Shown one piece after another: positions 42,846 to 51,667 of a stretch of DNA of 64,000 nucleotides; the first letter of the stretch is position 1, and the number at the start of each line of letters is the position of its first letter. The notes under the pieces are model-generated. The model saw only the letters and a list, made by a program, of their open reading frames with translations. It did no database searches and was not told the origin of the DNA. A program made the position numbers and the translations under genes. The stretch covers positions 1 to 64,000 of the forward strand of contig NZ_JAFUSK010000014.1 of the NCBI RefSeq assembly GCF_017471675.1. The letters are read 5' to 3'. This stretch comes from Pseudobutyrivibrio sp. (GTDB taxonomy: Bacteria; Bacillota; Clostridia; Lachnospirales; Lachnospiraceae).

Positions 42846-42871
42846 ATGTAAAGTATTCAGGAGGTTGTTTA

Positions 42872-44149
42872 ATGAATAATCAAGGTATTGGAACTAAATG
42901 TGTTCAGGCTGGCTATACTCCAGGAAATGGCGAACCACGTCAGATTCCTATAGTACAGTCCACCACTTTCAAATATGACACAAGCGAGGATATGGGCAAG
43001 CTTTTTGACCTAGAGGCATCTGGTTATTTCTATACAAGATTGCAGAATCCTACTAACGATTATGTAGCAGCTAAGATTGCTGCCTTAGAGGGAGGTAGCG
43101 CAGCAATGCTTACATCCAGCGGACAGGCAGCTAACTTCTTTGCGTTGTTTAATATATGCGAATGCGGCAGCCATATCGTAGCATCATCATCTATCTATGG
43201 AGGAACCTTCAACCTTATTGATGTTACTATGCGTAAGATGGGGATAGATGTAACATTCGTATCACCTAAGGCAAGCGAGGAAGAGTTAAGCGCTGCCTTC
43301 AAGGAAAACACTAGAGCAGTCTTTGGCGAGACTATTGCAAACCCAGCTCTTACAGTGCTTGATATTGAAAAGTTTGCTAAGGTTGCCCACGCACACGGAG
43401 TGCCACTTATCGTAGATAACACATTCCCAACACCTGTTAACTGCCGTCCTATCGAATGGGGCGCAGATATTGTTACTCATTCTACTACCAAATACATGGA
43501 TGGACACGGTGCAGCAGTTGGCGGATGTATCGTAGATTCAGGCAAGTTTGACTGGATGGCACACGCAGACAAATTCCCTGGTCTTTGTACACCTGACGAA
43601 AGCTATCACGGCATCACTTATGCTGAGAAGTTTGGCAAGGAAGGTGCCTTTATCACCAAATGTACATCACAGCTTATGCGTGACTTTGGATGCATTCAGT
43701 CACCTCAGAATGCATTTATTCTTAACCTTGGTCTTGAATCCCTTCACGTGCGTATGCCTCGCCACGTAGAAAACGGACTTGCTGTAGCTAAGTTCTTAAA
43801 GGAACAGCCACAGGTGAAGAAGGTTACATACCCAGGTCTTGAGGGTGACGAATACTACGAAATCGCTCAGAAGTACCTACCAAAGGGCGGCTGTGGCGTC
43901 GTATCCTTCGAGCTTGAAGGTGGCCGTGCAGCAGCGGAAAGTTTCATGAAGAAGCTTAAGCTCATTGCCATCGAAACCCACGTAGCAGATGCTAGAAGCT
44001 GTTGTCTCAACCCTGCTACATCCACCCACCGTCAAATGTCTGACGAGCAGCTAGAAGCAGCCGGCATCCCAGCTGGACTTATCCGCGTATCCTGCGGTCT
44101 CGAAGATTCCGCTGACCTGGTAGCCGACATCGCCCAGGCACTTCGCTAG
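42872..44149 (+). CDS. metY: O-acetylhomoserine sulfhydrylase-type PLP enzyme
   Basis: This 425-aa Cys/Met metabolism PLP enzyme has QSTTFKYDTSEDMGKLFDLE, FYTRLQNPTND, GSAAMLTSSGQAANF, the Schiff-base lysine in THSTTKYMDGHGAAVGG and the C-terminal RVSCGLEDSADLVADI. The length and GFYTRLQNPT/YGGT motifs favour O-acetylhomoserine aminocarboxypropyltransferase (MetY) over cystathionine gamma-lyase. It would make homocysteine from O-acetylhomoserine and sulfide. AGGAGG precedes the ATG. No S-box or T-box leader is seen in the short gap. Confidence 0.92.
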   Translation: MNNQGIGTKCVQAGYTPGNGEPRQIPIVQSTTFKYDTSEDMGKLFDLEASGYFYTRLQNPTNDYVAAKIAALEGGSAAMLTSSGQAANFFALFNICECGSHIVASSSIYGGTFNLIDVTMRKMGIDVTFVSPKASEEELSAAFKENTRAVFGETIANPALTVLDIEKFAKVAHAHGVPLIVDNTFPTPVNCRPIEWGADIVTHSTTKYMDGHGAAVGGCIVDSGKFDWMAHADKFPGLCTPDESYHGITYAEKFGKEGAFITKCTSQLMRDFGCIQSPQNAFILNLGLESLHVRMPRHVENGLAVAKFLKEQPQVKKVTYPGLEGDEYYEIAQKYLPKGGCGVVSFELEGGRAAAESFMKKLKLIAIETHVADARSCCLNPATSTHRQMSDEQLEAAGIPAGLIRVSCGLEDSADLVADIAQALR

Positions 44150-44162
44150 GAATGCTTTTGCA

Positions 44163-44809
44163 GCAGCTTGAGAGCTGAGTAAGATTTCAAGGCGCCTGTC
44201 TAGAGCTTGCCCTCCCGCCGCCGGCTACACACCATGCACGGATATCATTTGAGCAGATTTGTAGATTATCTTAATGTGAGTAATCTTGCATCTGTAGGTG
44301 TACTTACTAAGCTTTTACAATTCGAAGGTAATGTGTGTAGACAGCGGACATATATATAGTTCTACAAGCATGTGTATTAGCAGGATTAAGCCCTGTTGCG
44401 TTTGCTATTACATTCGCTAATAAAAATTAAAAAAGCAGGTTTTGAATATATAGCCACCGTGGCACATTCGACATCGTGTCTCAGGTGACCACTTGCGCCG
44501 CCATCCTAGCGGCGCATGCCTATATATACAAAACCTGCTTTTTATTTTTCTAAGCTCACTTCAAAGCGAACGCAACAGGGCTTAATCCTGCTAATACACA
44601 TGCACTCAAATTTTAATTTATGTCCGCTGTCTGCATACTTTACTGATAGAATTGTAAAACTTTGTAAGAACACCTACTAATAAAGATGCAAGATTTCACA
44701 TTTAGATAATCTAAAATCTGTGATTGTATCCGTGCATGGTGTGTAGCCGGCGGCGGGAGGGCAAGCTCCAGGCAGGCGCCTTATGCTATAGTGGTAGCTC
44801 CCAAGCTGC
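44163..44809. repeat. 647-bp long imperfect inverted repeat, no ORF
   Basis: Two arms of about 250-290 bp are inverted copies at roughly 75-80 percent by eye. The outer end is GCAGCTTG (44163) against CAAGCTGC (44802-44809). A nearly identical 50-base block (GCTTGCCCTCCCGCCGCCGG, CTACACACCATGCACGGATA) begins near 44202 and its complement ends near 44772. Another (GCATGTGTATTAGCAGGATT, AAGCCCTGTTGCGTT) lies near 44369 and 44594. The centre is a terminator-like stem (AAAAAGCAGGTTTTG/CAAAACCTGCTTTTT) holding three small hairpins, including GCGCCGC/GCGGCGC. It may be a foldback/MITE-type element or a large structured RNA. No duplication or transposase was seen. Confidence 0.85.
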
Positions 44810-44899
44810 AGCGAAGAGTACGGCTAGCCATAAGTTTATGAAAATCTTATAGTTCTTTGGGGAAATGCATATTTGTTTTTTACCGGGGAAGCTTATATT

Positions 44900-44933
44900 A
44901 AATCTCACCATAGAAAGGAAATGGTGAGATTTT
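44900..44933 (+). terminator. Hairpin directly before DUF4422 gene, with -10
   Basis: AAATCTCACCAT (44900-44911) pairs with ATGGTGAGATTT, followed by TT and the ATG. TATATT (44894-44899) abuts the 5' arm. The GGTGAG in the 3' arm is the only ribosome-site candidate. Confidence 0.65.
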
Positions 44934-44934
44934 T

Positions 44935-45969
44935 ATGTTGTATGAGAGAGATATTTTTAAACAAATAGTTGAGAGTAAGACGATACTTGTGTATGGCGCT
45001 AGTGTGGTGGCAACCCAGGTGGGCCAGTGTTTGATGGATGATCCTTATAATGTGAGGATAGCAGCATTTGTTGTGACCCATGCAGTGGGGAATCCCAAGG
45101 TGGTGCTTAAAAGGCCGGTGATTACATTGGAGGTGGCAGAGCAGGTGTTTCCAAAGGATACGCTGGTGATTGTGGCGTGTGTAGAGAAGAATAGGGAATC
45201 AATAAAAAATGAACTGGCTAAGTCTGTATTTACAGAAGTAATTTATCTTACATTTGAAAGTGACCTGTGGACTGGGATAAGGGGCAATTATATGCGAAGT
45301 CGTTTGGATAACCTGGGGTATCGTTATAGGCTTTTGCAGGAAGAACTTAGGGAGCTTGAGGAAGAGGTAGAAGCTCAAGAAAAGACCATAGGTGTGTATA
45401 GGGCAGTGAGCCAGTACGATAAGGAGCTTACGGAGGATATCAGCAATTATGACTGGGAAGATGAGATATTTGTTGGGGCGGCATTGTCAGATAAGTGCAG
45501 CTGTAGATTGCGAGATGATGTGGGAGATAACTTCTCTACTGAGAATCGTAAATATTGTGAGCTGACTGCACTTTACTGGCTGTGGAAGAATGCAACCTCA
45601 GATTATGTGGGGCTGTGTCACTATAGACGGCATTTTTGCCTGAGTGAACAGGAGAGGGCTAGATTGTTGAAATCGGATATCGATGTGGTGGTGACAGTTC
45701 CGGTGATGAATTACCCATGTGTCCTGGAAATCTACGAAAGGGATCATGACCCTGATGATTGGAAAGTGATGAAAAAGGCGATTATGGTTAAGCAGCCAGA
45801 TTATCTGTTTGATATTTTGGATTATTGTAATAAGCATTGTATTCCAAAGGAAGATGACTATCAAAATAGGTTTTTGGGCTTTTTAGGAGAGAGGTTGCTT
45901 ACTGTTTATATGCTGCATCACTATGATGATTTTAAGATAGCAATAGCGGATAAGCATTTTGTAGAGTGA
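44935..45969 (+). CDS. DUF4422 glycosyltransferase-like protein 1
   Basis: This 344-aa protein has an N-terminal Rossmann-like part (TILVYGASVVATQVGQCL) and a coiled-coil stretch near 125-150. A C-terminal DUF4422 domain follows: IFVGAALSDKCSCRLRDDVG, KYCELTALYWLWKNATSDYV and GLCHYRRHFCL. DUF4422 proteins sit in polysaccharide loci and are taken to be glycosyltransferases; the GDN..nYCELTA motif is the hallmark. It is followed at 8 bp by a second, different copy. The RBS is weak or lies inside the upstream hairpin. Confidence 0.8.
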   Translation: MLYERDIFKQIVESKTILVYGASVVATQVGQCLMDDPYNVRIAAFVVTHAVGNPKVVLKRPVITLEVAEQVFPKDTLVIVACVEKNRESIKNELAKSVFTEVIYLTFESDLWTGIRGNYMRSRLDNLGYRYRLLQEELRELEEEVEAQEKTIGVYRAVSQYDKELTEDISNYDWEDEIFVGAALSDKCSCRLRDDVGDNFSTENRKYCELTALYWLWKNATSDYVGLCHYRRHFCLSEQERARLLKSDIDVVVTVPVMNYPCVLEIYERDHDPDDWKVMKKAIMVKQPDYLFDILDYCNKHCIPKEDDYQNRFLGFLGERLLTVYMLHHYDDFKIAIADKHFVE

Positions 45970-45977
45970 GGTTAGAA

Positions 45978-47096
45978 ATGGGGAATGAAAGAGAGCAAGT
46001 GGTGTATATCGCAGGAGCATCATCGCGAGCTAAAACAGCAAAGGGGTATATAGAATATCTGTCACCTAATACAAAAGTAAGGGCATTTTTGGTGTCCTGG
46101 GAAATGGATGATAATCCAACTGATATAGAAGGTATACCTGTTGTATCAATATCAAAAGAAGAGATTGAGAAAAATGGAATAGACCAAAGAAATCCTGTTT
46201 ACATCGCTACCCGTGGAGTTAATCAAGCTAAGCTTGAAGCAGAGCTTAAGGAACTTGGGTTTATAGATGTGAGGCCGATTGACGTACATCTTGATTCGTA
46301 TATGCGAGATGAATATGTTAAAAGAAATTTTGCGGCAACAGGAAAACCATTTATATTGCTGGAAAATCTAAGTGATGGTGGAGCAAGAAATGCCAGTATT
46401 ATGGGAAAGATTTATGTGGCAAGCTCAGTGCATGATTCTGCTTTGAGGGATGATTATACCTTGCAGATAAATGAGGAAGCCTTGCAGGTTGGTGTCAGTA
46501 TGACAAAAGAGCGCCTGCCAGGCATAGAAAACCTTGATAATTCCGGAAAGGGAACAGAGAACATATCATCTTTGAATAGCCAGTTTTGCGAGCTTACAGG
46601 GCTGTACTGGATATGGAAAAACACTACAGAAGATTACGTGGGACTAGCCCATTATCGTAGGCATTTCTTACTTCCGGATAACTGGATTAGGTTGTGCGAT
46701 GCCAATAATATTGATGTTATTTTGCCAGTGCCCCTTTTCGTTTCGCCGAGTGTGGAACAGGACTATCGCATCAGGCATGTATCAGAGGACTGGGACATAT
46801 TGATGAATTATTTCAGAACAAGCCTGCCTGATGAATATGATAAGGCAAAAGATTTTTTTGCAGGTAATCTTTATAGCCCTTGCAATATGCTGATTGCAAG
46901 AAGAGATGTGCTAAATGAATTGTGCCAGTGGTTGTTTAGTATCGTATTTACGGTATATAGAAGAGTAGGAGATAAGCCAGATAGATATCAGAGACGATAT
47001 CCCGGGTTTATGTCAGAAAGATTAATATCTTATTTTTTCGATAGCAGAAGAGATAGATACAAAGTGGTTTATGCAAACAAGAACTTTTTGAATTGA
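45978..47096 (+). CDS. DUF4422 glycosyltransferase-like protein 2
   Basis: This 372-aa protein has the same two-part plan as its neighbour: an N-terminal nucleotide-binding-like part (VVYIAGASSRAKTAKGYIEY, RAFLVSWEMDDNPTDIEGIP) and a DUF4422 domain (NISSLNSQFCELTGLYWIWK, DYVGLAHYRRHFLLPD, YSPCNMLIARRDVL). The start at 45978 follows GAGG; the GTG at 45966 overlaps the previous stop. The two copies are clearly diverged, so they probably add different sugars. The epimerase gene begins 8 bp later. Confidence 0.8.
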   Translation: MGNEREQVVYIAGASSRAKTAKGYIEYLSPNTKVRAFLVSWEMDDNPTDIEGIPVVSISKEEIEKNGIDQRNPVYIATRGVNQAKLEAELKELGFIDVRPIDVHLDSYMRDEYVKRNFAATGKPFILLENLSDGGARNASIMGKIYVASSVHDSALRDDYTLQINEEALQVGVSMTKERLPGIENLDNSGKGTENISSLNSQFCELTGLYWIWKNTTEDYVGLAHYRRHFLLPDNWIRLCDANNIDVILPVPLFVSPSVEQDYRIRHVSEDWDILMNYFRTSLPDEYDKAKDFFAGNLYSPCNMLIARRDVLNELCQWLFSIVFTVYRRVGDKPDRYQRRYPGFMSERLISYFFDSRRDRYKVVYANKNFLN

Positions 47097-47104
47097 GGAA
47101 TTAT

Positions 47105-47770
47105 ATGAAGTTGGAATTAAACGCATCTATGATGTGTGCTGATTTTGGAAGTCTTGCTTCCGAAATCAATTTGCTTGAGGAGGCAGGAATTGACTCCTTT
47201 CACATAGATATAATGGATGGCAGATTTGTGGACAATTTTGCCATGTCATTATGCGACCTGAGATATATTGCCAGGGTCACAGCAAGACCCTTGGATGTTC
47301 ATCTCATGATTGAGCATCCAAGGGTGCATATTGAAAAATTCTTAAAGCTAATCAGACCAGGAGATACAGTATACATACATGCCGAATCGGAATACCACCC
47401 ATCTACAACTCTTAACAGAATAATAGAAGCTGGTATGGTGCCTGGAGTGGCTATTAATCCTTGTACCAGCATAGAGTCTGTTAAGGAAATTGCATGTATA
47501 GCAAAGAAGGTAATGGTGATGATGGTGGATCCTGGCGAGGCTGGCAAGCCCTATCTGCCATTTGTAGCGGACAAGATTAAAAGGTTAATTGATTTGAAAG
47601 AAAGCCTGGGGATAAAGATATATTTAGATGGAGCGTGCAATGATGCAAGGATTCTTTCCTACGCAAGATTAGGTGTGGACGGTTTTGTGCTGGGAACAAA
47701 TGCCCTGTTTAACGGGAACAGAGATTATATAAATAAAATGGAAAATCTTCGCAATTTGGCGAGATTATAA
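47105..47770 (+). CDS. Ribulose-phosphate 3-epimerase family protein
   Basis: This 221-aa TIM-barrel epimerase has LNASMMCADFGSLASEINLL, FHIDIMDGRFVDNFAMS with the catalytic Asp and metal His, LDVHLMIEHP, VMVMMVDPGEAGKPYLP and IYLDGACND. It is in the Rpe/AlsE family; ending an operon of glycosyltransferases rather than pentose-phosphate genes, it may act on a sugar phosphate for the glycan instead of ribulose 5-phosphate (inference). GAGGAA precedes the ATG at 47105. Confidence 0.85.
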   Translation: MKLELNASMMCADFGSLASEINLLEEAGIDSFHIDIMDGRFVDNFAMSLCDLRYIARVTARPLDVHLMIEHPRVHIEKFLKLIRPGDTVYIHAESEYHPSTTLNRIIEAGMVPGVAINPCTSIESVKEIACIAKKVMVMMVDPGEAGKPYLPFVADKIKRLIDLKESLGIKIYLDGACNDARILSYARLGVDGFVLGTNALFNGNRDYINKMENLRNLARL

Positions 47771-47850
47771 TGCAGGACTACCCCCCTTTGCATTTTTTGA
47801 CAAATAGATATATAGTATTCTTGGCAGAAATTTGTAAGGGGAGCAAAACA

Positions 47851-48261
47851 ATGGGAGACAAAGAGAAAAAAGAAAATAGTATTAGTATCAATAAGCTGCT
47901 GACACAGGCATTGTTCAAGCAGTATCCGCTGATGATTCTCGGTAATCTGACCAAGAATACATACAGCTTTTTGACCTACAAGGATTTTACATCCACAAAG
48001 TGTAAAGTGGCAGGCACTTTTGATGACCTAATTGAATCAGGTGCTTCTACAATGCACGAAATGGATAGAGAGCTTTTCAAAAATACCTTTTCACGTGAAA
48101 ACCTTCTCCATGAATATGAAAAGGGTAAAGACAAGGTTGAAATCAGAGTGATTCAGGAAGGCGACGACGGAGTCCTCCGCCGTGTGGAAATCACAGATTA
48201 CTTCGTAACTGATGAAGACAGTGATGATATTATGGTTGTGTCACTGAATAGAAATATGTAA
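47851..48261 (+). CDS. Small PAS-like protein of unknown role
   Basis: The product is 136 aa. The pattern YPLMILGNLTKNTYSFLTYK, then TFDDLIESGASTMHEMDREL and ENLLHEYEKGKDKVEIRVIQ, resembles the PAS-type sensor modules found before GGDEF or histidine-kinase domains in this group of bacteria. Here it stands alone with no output domain. The ATG at 47851 has GGGGAG seven bases upstream; the upstream open stretch from 47770 lacks coding character. It is followed directly by a palindromic repeat. Confidence 0.6.
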   Translation: MGDKEKKENSISINKLLTQALFKQYPLMILGNLTKNTYSFLTYKDFTSTKCKVAGTFDDLIESGASTMHEMDRELFKNTFSRENLLHEYEKGKDKVEIRVIQEGDDGVLRRVEITDYFVTDEDSDDIMVVSLNRNM

Positions 48262-48377
48262 AAGGCTTCCCCCCTCTGGGGGAAGCTGTCACCGCAGGTG
48301 ACTGATGAGGGGCTCAAAACAGAGGTCCAGTGGACCTCTGTTTTGAGCCGACCGGAGCGGCAGCGGAGAAGAAGCCT
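48262..48377. repeat. REP-like palindromic element, copy B with second module
   Basis: Module 1 (GGCTTCCCCCC TCT GGGGGAAGC, then GTCACC/GGTGAC and TGATGAGG) resembles copy A. Module 2 is a 19-bp perfect stem (GGCTCAAAACAGAGGTCCA and its complement, meeting at a TGG/CCA core) followed by GACCGGAGCGGCAGCGGAGAA. Terminal AAGGCTTC and GAAGCCT are inverse, so the whole unit may be one small element. Confidence 0.85.
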
Positions 48378-48379
48378 AA

Positions 48380-50422
48380 TTAGCTCTTCACCACCGCTAC
48401 ACCATATCCCTTCAATACCAACGTCCCAGAGACATTCTCACCTGTCAACAATTCGACCCCTGCTACATCTTTTACAGTAACATCCTCAGTATTTCCATTA
48501 AGATAGAAATCATATTTAGCATCATCTGCAAAACGTGCATGCTTCTCCACTCCAACTGGTAACTTCGTATATGCGATACCAGCATGCTCTAACATTTCCC
48601 TATATAGGAATTCAATATCGTTTTGATTAGTGCGGCATGCTACGTAATAAGCAAAGCCATCACCGTATGAATTACGTGTAATTGCAGGCTTTCCTGCTAC
48701 ATAATCACCATCATATCTTGCAAGTACTTCCGCAGTAACATCCCTTAACAATTCCTGATAATCGCATACAGGTGCAGAATATGAAGGCTTACCAGCCTTA
48801 TCGATAATGCTGATGCTGTTTTTGTCCTCTGGATAAAGGGTATCGATTTCTTCTGAGCGAAGACCAAACACATCTGATAATCCGTCTCCTGGGAATCCAC
48901 CAAGGTTTGCGAGCAAGTCCTTATTAACATATCCGGTGAAGTAAGTGCTCATAAACTGACCGCCATTTCGCACGAAATCAGCAATCTTTTCACCAACACC
49001 ATCATGTAGCACATAGAGCATCGGTGCACAGATAATCTTGTAATCGCTCCAATCCATGTCAGATGAAATGATATCTGGCTCCACACCAAGGCTCATAAAT
49101 TCGTTGTAAATGCTAATACAGGTTTTGTCAAAGTTCTTAGTGTCTTTGGCAAGAGCCCAGGCATCATCAATAGCCCAGCGATTGTCCCAGTCAAACAGGA
49201 TAGCAACCTTGTTGTCAGATAGTGCGCCGGCAACTTCTGAAATGGTTTTAAGGTCAGTACCAAGCTTAGCAACCTCCTTAAATACCCTGGTATCATTAGT
49301 TCCAATGTGGTCGATGACAGCACCATGCCACTGTTCAGAAGAACCACGACTTTTTCTAATCTGGAAGTATTGAACAGTGTCAGAGCCTGTTGCAATAGCC
49401 TGCATAGAAATAAGCTCATGCATGCCAGGACGTCTGTATTTGTTGTAAGGTCTCCAGTTTACAAGGCCAGGAGCAGATTCCATCATCATAAATGGCTGAT
49501 CCTTTTTCATACTTCTAAATAGGGCATGGTTGAAGCTGCGTTCCAACAGATGGTCAGCGTCTGTCTGCCAGCTGTTGTGCATTTCAGGATAGTTGTCCCA
49601 GCTGATTACATCTATGAAATCCTTCATATAATGGTAATCGTAATCGTAGAACATCTCCATAAAGTTTGTGGTAGTAGGCTCCTTGGCACCAGCACTGCGA
49701 AGTGTATCAATCTCAAATTTCATGAAATCAGTTGCAGACCAGGTAGAAAATCTCTTCCAATCTAGGTTCAGTCCTAACACGCAGTTTTCACCATTTTTGT
49801 ATGGTGGGTCAATCTGATCAAAGCTGTTAAATTTGTGAGACCAAAATGTAGTCCACCATGCCTTGTTAAGCTTTTCAATATCATGGTCATATCTGTCCGC
49901 AAGCCATTGCTGGAACTTTTTGCGGCAGGTGTCGCAGTAGCAATATCCGCCAAGCTCGTTAGAAATGTGCCACATAAGAAGACCAGGATGACCTGCAAAT
50001 CTCTCTGCCAAGGCTGAATCCATAATGCGAACCTTCTCGCGATATTCTGGGGACTGCATACAATGATTGTGACGCACGCCGTGGTGATTTCTCACACCCA
50101 TTTCATCGCAGCGCATAGCAGATGGATATTTTTCATCAAGCCATGCTGGACGGGCTCCAGTTGGTGTGGCAAGCACAGTGTAAATGCCATTTTCGTATAG
50201 CTCATCCATAATTTCGGCAAGCCAATCAAAGCTAATCTGCCCCTCCACTGGCTCATGCACAGACCATGAGAAAACACCCATGGTGACGGTGTTGATGCCA
50301 GCCTCCTTCATATACTCAATATCTTTTTTTAGAATATCAGGTCTATCAAGCCATTGCTCAGGATTGTAATCTCCTCCGTGCAAAAAGCCTTCCACCTGTG
50401 GAAATAATTTATTAGTTTTCAT
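48380..50422 (-). CDS. GH42 beta-galactosidase
   Basis: This 680-aa cytoplasmic glycoside hydrolase family 42 enzyme has the TIM barrel with acid/base E156 in WHISNELGGY and nucleophile E315 in FMMMESAPGL. A Cys cluster CYCDTC (161-166), plus an upstream Cys, binds the structural zinc seen in GH42. A trimerisation domain and a C-terminal beta domain follow. It cleaves terminal beta-galactosides, probably from imported galacto-oligosaccharides. The secreted protein at 63585 may release such oligosaccharides. The ATG at 50422 has GGAG about ten bases upstream, preferred over an in-frame upstream extension that runs into a repeat. Confidence 0.95.
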   Translation of the reverse strand: MKTNKLFPQVEGFLHGGDYNPEQWLDRPDILKKDIEYMKEAGINTVTMGVFSWSVHEPVEGQISFDWLAEIMDELYENGIYTVLATPTGARPAWLDEKYPSAMRCDEMGVRNHHGVRHNHCMQSPEYREKVRIMDSALAERFAGHPGLLMWHISNELGGYCYCDTCRKKFQQWLADRYDHDIEKLNKAWWTTFWSHKFNSFDQIDPPYKNGENCVLGLNLDWKRFSTWSATDFMKFEIDTLRSAGAKEPTTTNFMEMFYDYDYHYMKDFIDVISWDNYPEMHNSWQTDADHLLERSFNHALFRSMKKDQPFMMMESAPGLVNWRPYNKYRRPGMHELISMQAIATGSDTVQYFQIRKSRGSSEQWHGAVIDHIGTNDTRVFKEVAKLGTDLKTISEVAGALSDNKVAILFDWDNRWAIDDAWALAKDTKNFDKTCISIYNEFMSLGVEPDIISSDMDWSDYKIICAPMLYVLHDGVGEKIADFVRNGGQFMSTYFTGYVNKDLLANLGGFPGDGLSDVFGLRSEEIDTLYPEDKNSISIIDKAGKPSYSAPVCDYQELLRDVTAEVLARYDGDYVAGKPAITRNSYGDGFAYYVACRTNQNDIEFLYREMLEHAGIAYTKLPVGVEKHARFADDAKYDFYLNGNTEDVTVKDVAGVELLTGENVSGTLVLKGYGVAVVKS

Positions 50423-50441
50423 ATCTTCAATCTCCTTACGT

Positions 50442-50547
50442 AGGCTCCCCCCCCCCTTGAGGGTTGCTAGGCTCCAGTGGAGCCTGTTTAGCAACGACCG
50501 AGCCGGGAGGCGAGAAAAGCTGTCAGCGTAGCTGACTGATGAGGTGT
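50442..50547. repeat. REP-like palindromic element, copy C with inserted module
   Basis: The module 1 frame (AGGCTCCCCC...TTGAGGG and AAGCTGTCAGCGTAGCTGAC, TGATGAGGTGT) is split by a module 2 copy. Module 2 here is a hairpin TTGCTAGGCTCCA/TGGAGCCTGTTTAGCAA followed by CGACCGAGCCGGGAGGCGAG. In copy B module 2 follows module 1 instead, so the modules move or evolve separately. Confidence 0.85.
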
Positions 50548-50716
50548 TATAAAAATCCTACCACATAAAAAGTGCGAAAACGACTAAAAAAAGAAGAAAT
50601 AATTTATATTTTCGACCATCATCATTACATTGATTATCTCCCCCGCATACCTTATAATTAAGTAAGATTTTTGCAGCTAAGCTGCGCTGCTCTTTGGAGC
50701 TTAGATTGGAGAATAA

Positions 50717-51667
50717 ATGAAATACATTAACACACTTAATGAGGGAGACAGAGGAACAGAAACATATCTTTGCAAAAAGAAGACTGCAGGTGTTTCCAAG
50801 ACAGGAAAGGCATTTGAGTCACTTACATTATGTGATAAGACAGGTACAATCGATGCCAAGATTTGGGATGTTGATTCAGAGGGAATCAGCGATTATGATG
50901 AGCTTGATTTCATCACTGTCACAGGTGATATCACCAGCTGGAATGGCGCATTGCAGTTTAATATAAAAAGGCTTCGCAAGGCCAACCCAGGGGAATTTGA
51001 AATCACAGATTACATCCCAGCCAGCAAAAAGGATGTAAATGTTATGTGGAGCGATTTGATGGCGCTTATTAATTCCATCAAGGCCCCATACATGAAGGCT
51101 TTGCTTAAGAAATATTTCGTAGATGACAAGGATTTTATCGAGGCATTCAAGGCACATTCTGCTGCTAAGTCAGTTCATCATGGATTTACTGGCGGCTTGC
51201 TTGAACACACACTTTCAGTTGCTACTAACTGCGATTATTTCAGCAAGCAGTACCCATTTTTAGATAGAGATTTGCTTATCACAGCAGCTATTTTCCATGA
51301 CATCGGAAAGGTTAGGGAGCTTTCAGACTTCCCTCGCAACGATTACACAGATGAGGGGCAGCTTTTAGGTCACATCTATGTAGGTGCTAACATGGTAGAC
51401 CGTGCCATCGATGATATCCCAGGCTTCCCTGAGGTAAAGCGCAAGGAGCTTATCCACTGCATCTTATCTCACCACGGCGAGCTTGAATTTGGTTCACCTA
51501 AGAAGCCAGCTATTGCCGAAGCTATCGCACTTTCTTTTGCAGATAACATCGATGCAAAGCTTGAGACTATCTACGAGGCACTTGAAAATGTTGATGAAAA
51601 CAATCTTGCATGGCAGGGCTTCAACCGCCTGCTTGATTCAAACATCCGTAGAACAGGAAAGAATTAA
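50717..51667 (+). CDS. yhaM: 3'-5' exoribonuclease YhaM family
   Basis: This 316-aa protein has an N-terminal OB-fold (residues 10-90, ESLTLCDKTGTIDAKIWDVD) and an HD domain with VHHGFTGGLLEHTLSV, IFHDIGKVREL and CILSHHGELEFGSPKKP. This is the YhaM/CBF1 arrangement of Gram-positive bacteria, which trims short RNA or DNA from the 3' end. TTATAAT at about 50651 is a likely -10, and TTGGAG precedes the ATG. It overlaps rlmD by one base, forming an RNA-processing operon. Confidence 0.92.
   Translation: MKYINTLNEGDRGTETYLCKKKTAGVSKTGKAFESLTLCDKTGTIDAKIWDVDSEGISDYDELDFITVTGDITSWNGALQFNIKRLRKANPGEFEITDYIPASKKDVNVMWSDLMALINSIKAPYMKALLKKYFVDDKDFIEAFKAHSAAKSVHHGFTGGLLEHTLSVATNCDYFSKQYPFLDRDLLITAAIFHDIGKVRELSDFPRNDYTDEGQLLGHIYVGANMVDRAIDDIPGFPEVKRKELIHCILSHHGELEFGSPKKPAIAEAIALSFADNIDAKLETIYEALENVDENNLAWQGFNRLLDSNIRRTGKN

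Noticed and set aside
42779..42871. SAM or T-box riboswitch before metY
   Set aside because: The gap is too short and shows only a promoter and terminator hairpin.
44163..44809. Known large RNA such as ROOL, GOLLD or HEARO
   Set aside because: Rod-like arms with strong inverted symmetry do not match what I recall of those RNAs, and no HNH or phage gene is near; kept as unknown.
44163..44809. Composite transposon or IS pair
   Set aside because: No transposase frame of useful length in either arm or the core.
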